A stretch of DNA of 33,466 bases from assembly GCA_958415625.1 (NCBI GenBank), contig CATYZI010000026.1:1-33466 (forward strand), read 5' to 3'. The first letter of the stretch is position 1, and each line of letters begins with the position of its first letter. The DNA comes from an uncultured Collinsella sp. (GTDB taxonomy: Bacteria > Actinomycetota > Coriobacteriia > Coriobacteriales > Coriobacteriaceae). A program made the position numbers and the translations under genes. Positions 8,644-16,154 of this stretch are shown here, piece after piece. The notes below the pieces were generated by a model. The model was not told where the DNA came from. It ran no database searches and was given only the letters and a program-made list of their open reading frames with translations.

Positions 8644-11523
8644 ATGTCTGATTCTTCTATCGTTATTCGCGGCGCTCGTGAGCACAACCTCCGTGATATC
8701 GATGTTTCCATTCCGCGTGACCAACTCGTGGTCATTACCGGTCTTTCTGGCTCGGGCAAGAGTTCGCTGGCATTTGACACTATCTATGCCGAGGGCCAGC
8801 GTCGATACGTCGAGAGCCTTTCGAGTTATGCGCGCCAGTTCTTGGGCCAGATGGACAAACCCGACTTGGATTCAATCGACGGCCTTTCGCCGGCGGTGTC
8901 GATCGACCAAAAGACGACATCTAAAAACCCTCGCTCGACGGTTGGCACCGTAACCGAGATTTATGACTATCTGCGTCTGCTGTTCGCCCGTGTGGGCACC
9001 CCGCACTGTCCCGAATGCGGCCGCGTCATTGAGCGCCAGACGACCGACCAGGTCGCCGATAAGGTCCTGGCGGCGGGGGAGGGCCGCCGCGCGTTTGTGC
9101 TGGCACCGGTGGTGCGCGGGCGAAAAGGCGAGTACACCAAGCTGTTTGAGGACCTTCGCGCCGAGGGCTTTAGCCGCGTGCGTGTCGACGGCGAGGTTCG
9201 CTCGCTTGATGACCCTATCGATTTGGATAAGAAATTCAAGCACGATATCGAGGTCGTGGTCGACCGCATCGTGATTCGCGAGAACTCGCTGGGCCGTATT
9301 GCCGAGTCCGTTGAACAGGCGACTGCGCTGGCGCACGGCAATGTGAACGTATACTTGCTGCCCGACCGCGACGCTCCCGAGGGGACCGAAGGCGAGTTGC
9401 TGGAGTATTCGCTGGCGTTAGCGTGCCCGGAGCATGGACACTCCATCGATGACCTGCAGCCGCGTGATTTCTCGTTCAACGCGCCCTATGGCGCGTGCCC
9501 CGAGTGCGATGGCCTGGGCTTTAAGAAGACGGTCGATGCCGAGGCCCTAATCGAAGACCCCTCGAAGTCGATCGCCGACGGGGTCTTTGGCAGCCTGTTT
9601 GGCAACTCTAACTACTATCCGCAGATTTTCGCTGCGGTCTGCAAACACTTTAAGGTGAGCGTCGATACGCCGTGGGAGGATCTGCCTCCGCGGGTGTGTC
9701 GTGCGTTTTTAGACGGCATGGGCGACCAGAAGATTTCGGTCGACTATCAAAAGCTCGATGGGCGCCGCAGCCAGTGGGACACCAAGTTCTCGGGTGTGCG
9801 CAATATCCTGTACGAGCGCTATACCGAGACGACGAATGAGAACACCAAGGCGCGCTTGGAGAAGTACATCCGCGAGGAGCCGTGCTCGAGCTGCCACGGC
9901 GCTCGTTTGCGCCCCGAGATGCTCGCCGTCACCGTGGGCGGCAAGTCCATTTACGAGGTTTGTTGTCTGTCGTGCCGTGAGTCGCTCGAGTTTTTTGAGG
10001 GCCTGGAACTCACCGAGCGCCAACAGTTTATCGGCGGACGCATCGTCAAGGAAATCCTGGAGCGCCTGCGTTTTCTGGTCGATGTCGGACTCGACTATCT
10101 GACCCTCGATCGTGCCTCGGCGACGCTTTCCGGAGGCGAGGCCCAGCGCATTCGCCTGGCAACGCAGATCGGCGCCGGCCTCATGGGTGTCCTGTACATT
10201 TTGGACGAGCCATCGATTGGCCTCCATCAGCGCGATAACGAGCGCCTGATCAAGACGCTTGAGCGCCTACGCGATATCGGCAATACCGTCATCGTCGTCG
10301 AGCATGATGAGGATACGATTCGTGCTGCCGACTATGTGATCGACATGGGCCCCGGCGCGGGCGTGAACGGCGGACACGTAGTCGCGGCGGGAACGCCTGC
10401 CGATATCATGGCGTGTCCCGAGTCGATGACGGGCGCTTATCTGACCGGCAAACGAATGATCCGGGTTCCCGATGAGCGCCGCAAGCCCGGTCGCGGCTGC
10501 CTTAAGATCACGGGCGCCCGCGCCAACAACCTCAAAAACGTTACCGCCAAGATCGAGTTTGGTACGCTTACGGTCGTTACCGGCGTGTCGGGATCGGGTA
10601 AGAGCTCCCTGGTTACCGACACTATCGCACCTGCCCTTACGAATGCCATTCACCGTTCGACGCGCCCTGTGGGTCCGTATAAGAAAATCGAGGGCATCGA
10701 GTGTATCGATAAGGTTATCGATATCGACCAGTCGCCGATTGGCCGCACGCCGCGTTCCAACCCTGCTACGTACATTGGCCTGTGGGATGATCTTCGCGCG
10801 CTGTTTGCGAGTACGCCGGAGTCGAAGGCGCGCGGCTACTCGCCGGGACGTTTCTCCTTTAACGTGAGCGGCGGTCGCTGCGAAGCATGCAAGGGCGACG
10901 GACAAATTAAGATCGAGATGCACTTCCTTCCCGATATCTATGTCCCCTGTGAGGTCTGCGGCGGCAAACGCTATAACCGCGAGACGCTTGAGGTCACCTA
11001 CCGTGGTAAGACCATCTCGGACGTGCTCGACATGAGCGTCACCGAGGCACTGGCCTTCTTTGGGAATATCCCGCAGATTAAGCGCAAGCTCCAGACGCTG
11101 TACGATGTAGGCTTGGGCTACGTGAGCCTGGGCCAGCCCGCTACGACGCTCTCGGGCGGCGAGGCGCAGCGTGTGAAGCTCGCCAAGGAGCTTCATCGAC
11201 GCCAGACGGGCAAGACGTTCTATATTTTGGATGAGCCGACGACCGGCCTTCATTTTGAGGACGTCCGCCAGCTGCTCGATGTGCTGCAGCGCTTGGTCGA
11301 TGCGGGCAACACGGTGCTGGTGATTGAACACAACCTTGATGTCATCAAGGTTGCCGACCGCCTGATCGATATGGGCCCCGAGGGCGGTAACGGCGGCGGA
11401 ACCGTCGTGGTTTCGGGCACACCGGAGCAGGTTGCGGACTGTCCGCAGAGTTATACGGGCAAGTTTTTGGCGCCGTTGCTCAGGCGTGACCGGGAGCGTC
11501 AGGCTCAACTTGATGCTCAATAA
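8644..11523 (+). CDS. uvrA: UvrABC excinuclease subunit A (UvrA)
   Basis: UvrA is the dimeric ABC-type ATPase that finds DNA lesions and loads UvrB. The protein is 959 aa, against about 940 in the family. It has two ABC modules: Walker A GLSGSGKS (33-40) and GVSGSGKS in the second half, signatures TLSGGEAQRIRLA and TLSGGEAQRVKLA, and Walker B LYILDEPSIGLH and FYILDEPTTGLH. The zinc-binding cysteine pairs CPECG, CPECD, CSSCHG, CEACKGDG and CEVCGGKRYN are present. The ATG at 8644 follows AAGGAG at 8633-8638. An upstream in-frame GTG at 8578 would place coding sequence over the LexA-like box and lacks a ribosome site, so I rejected it. It is a single-gene unit closed by a strong hairpin. Confidence 0.98.
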   Translation: MSDSSIVIRGAREHNLRDIDVSIPRDQLVVITGLSGSGKSSLAFDTIYAEGQRRYVESLSSYARQFLGQMDKPDLDSIDGLSPAVSIDQKTTSKNPRSTVGTVTEIYDYLRLLFARVGTPHCPECGRVIERQTTDQVADKVLAAGEGRRAFVLAPVVRGRKGEYTKLFEDLRAEGFSRVRVDGEVRSLDDPIDLDKKFKHDIEVVVDRIVIRENSLGRIAESVEQATALAHGNVNVYLLPDRDAPEGTEGELLEYSLALACPEHGHSIDDLQPRDFSFNAPYGACPECDGLGFKKTVDAEALIEDPSKSIADGVFGSLFGNSNYYPQIFAAVCKHFKVSVDTPWEDLPPRVCRAFLDGMGDQKISVDYQKLDGRRSQWDTKFSGVRNILYERYTETTNENTKARLEKYIREEPCSSCHGARLRPEMLAVTVGGKSIYEVCCLSCRESLEFFEGLELTERQQFIGGRIVKEILERLRFLVDVGLDYLTLDRASATLSGGEAQRIRLATQIGAGLMGVLYILDEPSIGLHQRDNERLIKTLERLRDIGNTVIVVEHDEDTIRAADYVIDMGPGAGVNGGHVVAAGTPADIMACPESMTGAYLTGKRMIRVPDERRKPGRGCLKITGARANNLKNVTAKIEFGTLTVVTGVSGSGKSSLVTDTIAPALTNAIHRSTRPVGPYKKIEGIECIDKVIDIDQSPIGRTPRSNPATYIGLWDDLRALFASTPESKARGYSPGRFSFNVSGGRCEACKGDGQIKIEMHFLPDIYVPCEVCGGKRYNRETLEVTYRGKTISDVLDMSVTEALAFFGNIPQIKRKLQTLYDVGLGYVSLGQPATTLSGGEAQRVKLAKELHRRQTGKTFYILDEPTTGLHFEDVRQLLDVLQRLVDAGNTVLVIEHNLDVIKVADRLIDMGPEGGNGGGTVVVSGTPEQVADCPQSYTGKFLAPLLRRDRERQAQLDAQ

Positions 11524-11543
11524 ATAGGCGATTCAGTTTATGG

Positions 11544-11578
11544 GCGCCATCGACTCCTTGTGATTCGATGGCGCTTGC
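11544..11578 (+). terminator. Probable terminator after uvrA
   Basis: A perfect 10-bp stem (GCGCCATCGA at 11544-11553 with TCGATGGCGC at 11565-11574) has an 11-base loop and is followed by TTGCTG. The T-run is poor, so efficiency is uncertain. Confidence 0.6.
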
Positions 11579-11587
11579 TGTGTCGAA

Positions 11588-11618
11588 GTGACGTATGCAG
11601 CCGAATTGGACATATACT
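11588..11618 (+). promoter_or_regulatory. Candidate promoter of the ybaK-murJ-uvrC unit
   Basis: TATACT (11613-11618, 5 of 6 to consensus) has GTGACG (11588-11593, 4 of 6) 19 bases upstream. It lies after the uvrA terminator and 38 bases before the ybaK-like start. Confidence 0.45.
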
Positions 11619-11655
11619 TAATCCTTGCGTCCGAATGCGAGGGAAAGGATATGCC

Positions 11656-12156
11656 ATGGCAAAGGCTGTAAAGACGCCAAAAACCAATGCGATGCGCGAG
11701 CTGGAAAGCGCCGGCATTTCCTATGTTCTACATACGTACGAAGACGATGGTGATGAGTCGGCGGGCCTGGGGGTCGCGATTTCGGAGCAGCTTGGCGAGG
11801 AGCCCGGACAAGGATTTAAGACCTTGGTCTGCGTGACGCCGTCCAACGACCACGTCGTGTGCTGCATCCCTGTTGCCGACGAGCTCGATCTAAAGTCCGC
11901 CGCGCGTGCCGCGGGGGAGAAGTCCTTGGCCATGATGCATGTGAAGGATTTGCTTGCGGCGACTGGCTACGTTCGCGGCGGCTGCAGTCCGGTCGGTATG
12001 AAAAAACGCTACCGGACGCTCATTGATGAGACATGTGTCCTTTGGGATACCATTTTTATTTCGGGAGGCAAGCGTGGTTATCAGCTTGAGCTTGCACCTG
12101 ATGATTTAATTGCATTTTGCGGGGCGACGGTCGCCCCGATTACGAGAGAGGACTGA
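11656..12156 (+). CDS. ybaK: YbaK/EbsC-family Cys-tRNA(Pro) deacylase
   Basis: This is a 166-aa single-domain member of the YbaK/ProRS-editing fold. In E. coli YbaK hydrolyses Cys mischarged on tRNA-Pro and so guards translation fidelity. The GGCSPVGMKKR segment is the family hallmark, and FKTLVCVTPSNDHVVCCIPVADELDLKSAARAAGEKS covers the conserved core strand-helix (quoted in parts: FKTLV, IPVADELDLK). ATG at 11656 is preceded by AAAGGA at 11644-11649. Longer readings start from non-ATG codons upstream and are not supported. murJ begins 3 bases after its stop, so the two are almost certainly co-transcribed. Substrate specificity is inferred from the family only. Confidence 0.85.
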   Translation: MAKAVKTPKTNAMRELESAGISYVLHTYEDDGDESAGLGVAISEQLGEEPGQGFKTLVCVTPSNDHVVCCIPVADELDLKSAARAAGEKSLAMMHVKDLLAATGYVRGGCSPVGMKKRYRTLIDETCVLWDTIFISGGKRGYQLELAPDDLIAFCGATVAPITRED

Positions 12157-12159
12157 GCG

Positions 12160-13842
12160 ATGCCGCAGGAAGAATTGAAGTGCGGAGCTCATTTTGCAAA
12201 AGAATCTGCGCCTCAGACACCCTCATCCGAAGCTTCTTCGTCGCGAGACGACACTGACGACATGGGCTCGTCGGACTACTCCACGGTTGGTCGTTCCGCC
12301 GGGCTTATGACCATCCTGACCATCGTGTCTCGCGTCACCGGTTTTATCCGCACGTGGGCAATGGCGGCCGCTATCGGCATGTCGCTGCTCTCGTCTTCCT
12401 ATCAGGTCGCCAACAACCTGCCCAATATGCTCTACGAACTCGTGATGGGCGGCATGCTCGTGACGGCGTTTTTGCCCGTGTACATGGGCGTGAGGCGTGA
12501 GCAGGGTCGCGAGGCCTCGAACGAGTACGTGGGCAACCTGCTCGGTATTCTGCTATTGGTGCTGGGTGGCATTTCGTTGCTGGGGACCGTGTTCGCTCCG
12601 GGCTTTATTTGGACGCAATCGTTCCTTTCGGGTGACGGCGGCAGCATGGATACCGCTGCGTTCATGTTCCGTTTCTTCGCCATCCAGATTCTGTTTTATG
12701 GTTTGGGCTCGGTGTTCTCGGGCGTTCTCAACGCACACCGCGACTACTTCTGGTCGACGTTTGCCCCGGTCCTCAACAATGTGATCGTCATTGCGAGCTT
12801 TATGGGCTTTGCGCCCGTGTCCGCACAGTTTGGCGAACGTGCCGGCATCATCTTGATTGCGGCCGGTACGACCCTCGGTGTCTTTGTTCAGATGGCTTGT
12901 CAGATCCCCGCGCTTGGCAAGCACGGCGTGCATCCCCATATCCATATCGACTTTAAGGACCCCGCACTGCGCCAGACGATTGCGCTCGGTATCCCGACGC
13001 TGCTCGCTACGGTGTGCATGTTTGTCTCGACTTCTATCACGAACGCTGCCGCGCTGGTGGTCCAGCCCGAGACCGGTCCTTCCGTCATCGCCTATGCGCG
13101 CCTGTGGTACACGCTGCCCTACGCGCTGATTGCCGCCTCGCTTTCGACGGCGCTCTATACCGAGCTCTCTCACGACGCACAGGAGAAGGATTACGACAGC
13201 GTTCGCACGGGCATTTCGCGTGGCGTCGCCCAGATGCTGTTCTTCCTGGTTCCGTTCGCGCTGTACCTGATTGTCTTCGCGCGTCCGCTCAACATGATCT
13301 ACTGCGCTGGCAAGTTCGATGAGTCCGGCGTGGCGCTGGTGTCCGAGTTCCTTGTCTACCTGGCGTTCTCGCTGCCGCTCTACGGCGTGGTCGTGCTGAT
13401 GCAGAAGAGCTTCTCTGCCTTGCTCGACATGAAGCCCTATAGCCGCTATTGCCTGTATTCCGCCATCGGCCAGGCCGGCTCGGTTCTGCTGTTTGGCGTT
13501 GTGCTGGGCTTCGGTATGCCGGCAATCGCGCTTTCGTATGTCGTCGACTACGTGATCTTGGTCGGTTGCTCGCTGTGGTGGCTGCGTCGTCGTCTGCGTG
13601 GTCTTCAGGTTAAATCTATCCTGCATGGCGGTTTCTTTGGCCTTTTGCTCGGTGGCCTGGGTGCTGCCGCAGGCGCCGGCGTCATGTGGGCGCTTGAGCA
13701 CTTTGTCGGGGCACTTGGCGGCTCGATTCTGATTACTCTTGGCTACGTTTGCGTTGCGGGTGTCGTCTCGCTTGCTGTTACCTTTGGCCTTGCCGTCGTC
13801 CTTAAGATGCCCGAGGTCTCGGCGCTGATTCGTCGCAAGTAG
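12160..13842 (+). CDS. murJ: Lipid II flippase MurJ
   Basis: MurJ flips the peptidoglycan precursor lipid II across the cytoplasmic membrane. The 560-aa protein is a MATE/MOP-fold membrane protein with about 14 hydrophobic segments. Family markers include the GRSAGLMTILTIVSRVTGFIR start of the first helix region, YQVANNLPNMLYELVMGG and FSGVLNAHRDYFWSTFAPVLNN. A polar, Ser/Asp-rich tail of about 40 residues precedes the first membrane helix, which is longer than in proteobacterial MurJ. ATG at 12160 has GAGAGAGGA at 12144-12152. An internal ATG at residue 35 is possible but less well placed. Its TAG stop abuts the GTG start of uvrC. Confidence 0.93.
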   Translation: MPQEELKCGAHFAKESAPQTPSSEASSSRDDTDDMGSSDYSTVGRSAGLMTILTIVSRVTGFIRTWAMAAAIGMSLLSSSYQVANNLPNMLYELVMGGMLVTAFLPVYMGVRREQGREASNEYVGNLLGILLLVLGGISLLGTVFAPGFIWTQSFLSGDGGSMDTAAFMFRFFAIQILFYGLGSVFSGVLNAHRDYFWSTFAPVLNNVIVIASFMGFAPVSAQFGERAGIILIAAGTTLGVFVQMACQIPALGKHGVHPHIHIDFKDPALRQTIALGIPTLLATVCMFVSTSITNAAALVVQPETGPSVIAYARLWYTLPYALIAASLSTALYTELSHDAQEKDYDSVRTGISRGVAQMLFFLVPFALYLIVFARPLNMIYCAGKFDESGVALVSEFLVYLAFSLPLYGVVVLMQKSFSALLDMKPYSRYCLYSAIGQAGSVLLFGVVLGFGMPAIALSYVVDYVILVGCSLWWLRRRLRGLQVKSILHGGFFGLLLGGLGAAAGAGVMWALEHFVGALGGSILITLGYVCVAGVVSLAVTFGLAVVLKMPEVSALIRRK

Positions 13843-15789
13843 GTGCGCGTGACCGGTCACGACAACATTCCAACGCTTGCCGAGCAGGTTTCGCGCGTTC
13901 CCACGCAGCCCGGCTGCTACCTTTGGAAAGACGCCAAGGGCGATGTCATCTACGTGGGCAAGGCGAAAAACCTGCGCGCCCGTATGCGTCAGTACGTGAC
14001 GCTGCAGGACGAGCGCCAGAAGATCCCGCTGATGATGCAGCTGGTGGCGAGCTTTGACTATATCGTGGTGGAGACCGAGCACGAGGCGTTGGTGCTCGAG
14101 CGCAATTTGATTGGTCAGTACCATCCGTACTTTAACGTCGACCTCAAGGATGACAAGAGCTACCCCTTTATCGCCATTACAAAGGGCGACCTGTATCCCG
14201 CTATCAAATACACGCGTGAGCGTCATAAGCCGGGAACGCGCTATTTTGGACCTTATACCGATAGCCGCGCGGCACGTGAGACGATAGATACGCTGCGCAA
14301 GGTTATCCCCATCTGCTCCGCATCCTGTGCGGAGTGGCGTCGTTGTCGCCGTATCGTCGAGTCCCACAAGGGCGAGGAAGACATCGTCAATATGATTTGC
14401 GCGCAAAACGGGCGCCCCTGCTTTGACTACCATGTCGGGCGCGGCCCGGGTGCGTGTGTCGGCGTGATTTCCCCGGCAGACTATGCCAAGAACGTCAAGC
14501 GTGTCGAGCGCTTTTTGTCGGGCCATCGCAAGGATGTCGTCGATGAGCTGACCTCCGAGATGACGGATGCCGCTGAGGCGCTCGACTTTGAGCGCGCGGC
14601 ACGCGTCAAACGTCGTTTGGAGGTCATCAGGGGTCTGGACGATCGTCAGCAAGTCGTTTTTCCCTCCAGTGTCGATATAGATGTCATCGGTTTCTATCGC
14701 GAGGAGACCATCTCCGCCGCTTGCGTCTTCGTCGTTCGCGAGGGCCGAACAGTTCGCACCTGCGAGTTCATTCTCGACAAGGGTCTTGATGTTGACGAGG
14801 AAGAGCTCCAGTCGGGCTTTCTTAAGCGCTATTACGACGAGACGGCTGATATTCCAGCTGAGGTCAACCTTTCCGTCGAGCTTGAGGATGCGGAAGCGCT
14901 GGGGGAGTGGCTTGCGGGCAAGCGTGAGCGTTCCTGCCATCTCCATAGGCCGCAGCGTGGCGAAAAGCACCGTCTGCTCGATATGGCATCCAAAAATGCG
15001 CGCCATGCCCTCATGCGCTACATGATGCGAACGGGGTACGCTGACGACCGCACCAATCAAGCGCTCCTGGAGCTCGAAAGTGCGTTGGCGCTGCCATCGC
15101 CGCCGTTGCGTATCGAGTGCTTCGATATCTCGACGCTGCATGGCACCTTTACGGTCGCCTCGATGGTGGTGTTTACCAACGGGCGCGCCGACAAGAGCCA
15201 GTATCGTCGTTTTAAAATCCAGGCCGAATTGGACGAGGCAAACGACTTCGTGTCGATGTCCGAGGTTTTGGGACGACGCTATGCTCCCGAGCGCATGGCC
15301 GACGAGCGCTTTGGCTCGTGCCCCGATCTGCTCGTTGTCGATGGCGGTAAGCCGCAATTGACCGCTGCAATCAAGCAACTTGAGGCTCTTGGGCTCGATA
15401 TACCAGTTTGTGGCTTGGCGAAGGCCGATGAGGAAGTTTTTGTGCCTTGGGACGAGACTCCCGTCGTGCTGCCGACCGGGTCTGCCTCGCTCTATCTAAT
15501 TAAACAGGTGCGCGATGAGTCCCACCGATTTGCTATCACGTTCCATCGTGAATTGCGCGACAAGGCCATGACAGTTTCGGTACTCGATGACGTTCCTGGC
15601 GTGGGGCCCACCAGAAAACGTGCCCTTATGCGCCATTTTGGCTCGATGAAGCGTTTGCGCGCGGCGAGCGAGCAGGAGATTGCAGAAGTTCGAGGCGTTC
15701 CGGCCGATGTCGCCAAAGCGGTCCACGAGGCACTTGTTGCGTGGAATGCCGAGCGCTCCGAGATGGCGGCAAAGCAATCCGAAAACTAA
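13843..15789 (+). CDS. uvrC: UvrABC excinuclease subunit C (UvrC)
   Basis: UvrC is the dual-incision nuclease of nucleotide excision repair. The 648-aa protein has the N-terminal GIY-YIG nuclease domain (GCY at 24-26, YVG at 37-39, then the basic KNLRARM), a UVR motif for UvrB contact (LDFERAARVKRRLEV), the RNase H-like C-terminal nuclease (IECFDISTLHG, LLVVDGGKPQL) and a closing helix-hairpin-helix pair (VPGVGPTRKRAL, VRGVPADVAKAV). Translation probably starts with GTG at 13843, directly after the murJ TAG. A second GTG lies 6 bases later. There is no clear Shine-Dalgarno, so translation is likely coupled to murJ. No LexA-like box was seen near it. Confidence 0.97.
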   Translation: MRVTGHDNIPTLAEQVSRVPTQPGCYLWKDAKGDVIYVGKAKNLRARMRQYVTLQDERQKIPLMMQLVASFDYIVVETEHEALVLERNLIGQYHPYFNVDLKDDKSYPFIAITKGDLYPAIKYTRERHKPGTRYFGPYTDSRAARETIDTLRKVIPICSASCAEWRRCRRIVESHKGEEDIVNMICAQNGRPCFDYHVGRGPGACVGVISPADYAKNVKRVERFLSGHRKDVVDELTSEMTDAAEALDFERAARVKRRLEVIRGLDDRQQVVFPSSVDIDVIGFYREETISAACVFVVREGRTVRTCEFILDKGLDVDEEELQSGFLKRYYDETADIPAEVNLSVELEDAEALGEWLAGKRERSCHLHRPQRGEKHRLLDMASKNARHALMRYMMRTGYADDRTNQALLELESALALPSPPLRIECFDISTLHGTFTVASMVVFTNGRADKSQYRRFKIQAELDEANDFVSMSEVLGRRYAPERMADERFGSCPDLLVVDGGKPQLTAAIKQLEALGLDIPVCGLAKADEEVFVPWDETPVVLPTGSASLYLIKQVRDESHRFAITFHRELRDKAMTVSVLDDVPGVGPTRKRALMRHFGSMKRLRAASEQEIAEVRGVPADVAKAVHEALVAWNAERSEMAAKQSEN

Positions 15790-15810
15790 ACACGCCTCTA
15801 AACAACTGAT

Positions 15811-15841
15811 ATACATGATTGCGTGATTTTCAATCATGTAT
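15811..15841. repeat. Perfect 11-bp inverted repeat after uvrC
   Basis: ATACATGATTG (15811-15821) and CAATCATGTAT (15831-15841) are perfect inverted arms around a 9-base centre. The right arm is followed by TT then C, a very short T-run. It lies 21 bases past the uvrC stop. It could be an A/T-rich terminator for uvrC or an operator for the nan leader. Confidence 0.6.
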
Positions 15842-15881
15842 TTCACGGCGATTACCAGCCGATTTCTGGTTTAATTAACGC

Positions 15882-15893
15882 TAAAACGTTTGA
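15882..15893. promoter_or_regulatory. cre-like (LacI-family-type) element in the nan leader
   Basis: TAAAACGTTTGA is centred on CG and contains the 8-bp palindrome AAACGTTT. It overlaps a -35-like TTGACT. It matches 10 of 12 bases of the element upstream of gap (28519-28530). LacI-family and CcpA-type sites typically have such a central CG. Confidence 0.4.
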
Positions 15894-15995
15894 CTAGCCA
15901 TGGTGAACAACCCTGCTATCCTGCGGGTTGACGAAGACTGATATCTCACCTCGTCGATACATACTGTCTGGCGAATCGTTTGTCAATGAATTCGG

Positions 15996-16018
15996 TGAAC
16001 GGTAGTAAATACCGTTCA
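15996..16018. promoter_or_regulatory. Operator candidate of the nan cluster (9-bp perfect palindrome)
   Basis: TGAACGGTA (15996-16004) and TACCGTTCA (16010-16018) are perfect inverted arms around GTAAA. It covers the -10-like TAGTAA that lies 17 bases from TTGTCA (15980-15985), a position where a repressor would block transcription. The size and symmetry suit a dimeric repressor of the GntR or RpiR kind. No such gene is linked here. Confidence 0.5.
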
Positions 16019-16154
16019 AGCGTATGTATGTATCGGTCGCCGAGCGCGGCACCTCAGTTGGGTTCGTCGGTAGGTAAGGTATATATCGTCCGCAAGTTGC
16101 GCGGGGGCGCGTCTAGGTGCTCCCGGGTAAGATTCTCTATTGATAGGAGAAGAC

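Larger units (their letters stand above)
15790..16154 (+). promoter_or_regulatory. Leader and control region of the nan cluster
   Basis: This 365-base stretch holds no convincing gene. It is richer in A/T than its flanks. In order it contains an 11-bp inverted repeat (15811-15841), a cre-like element (15882-15893) overlapping TTGACT (15890-15895), an extended -10-like TGCTATCCT (15914-15922), TTGTCA (15980-15985) 17 bases from TAGTAA (16003-16008), a 9-bp perfect palindrome over that -10 (15996-16018), and TATATA (16080-16085) with TTGGGT 16 bases upstream. Several start sites are possible and I cannot rank them with confidence. AGGAGA at 16145-16150 is the ribosome site of the binding-protein gene. 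Confidence 0.6.

Noticed and set aside
12553..15378. 941-codon open frame on the minus strand opposite murJ and uvrC
   Set aside because: The plus strand encodes clear MurJ and UvrC. The antisense product is low-complexity and basic without any family motif.
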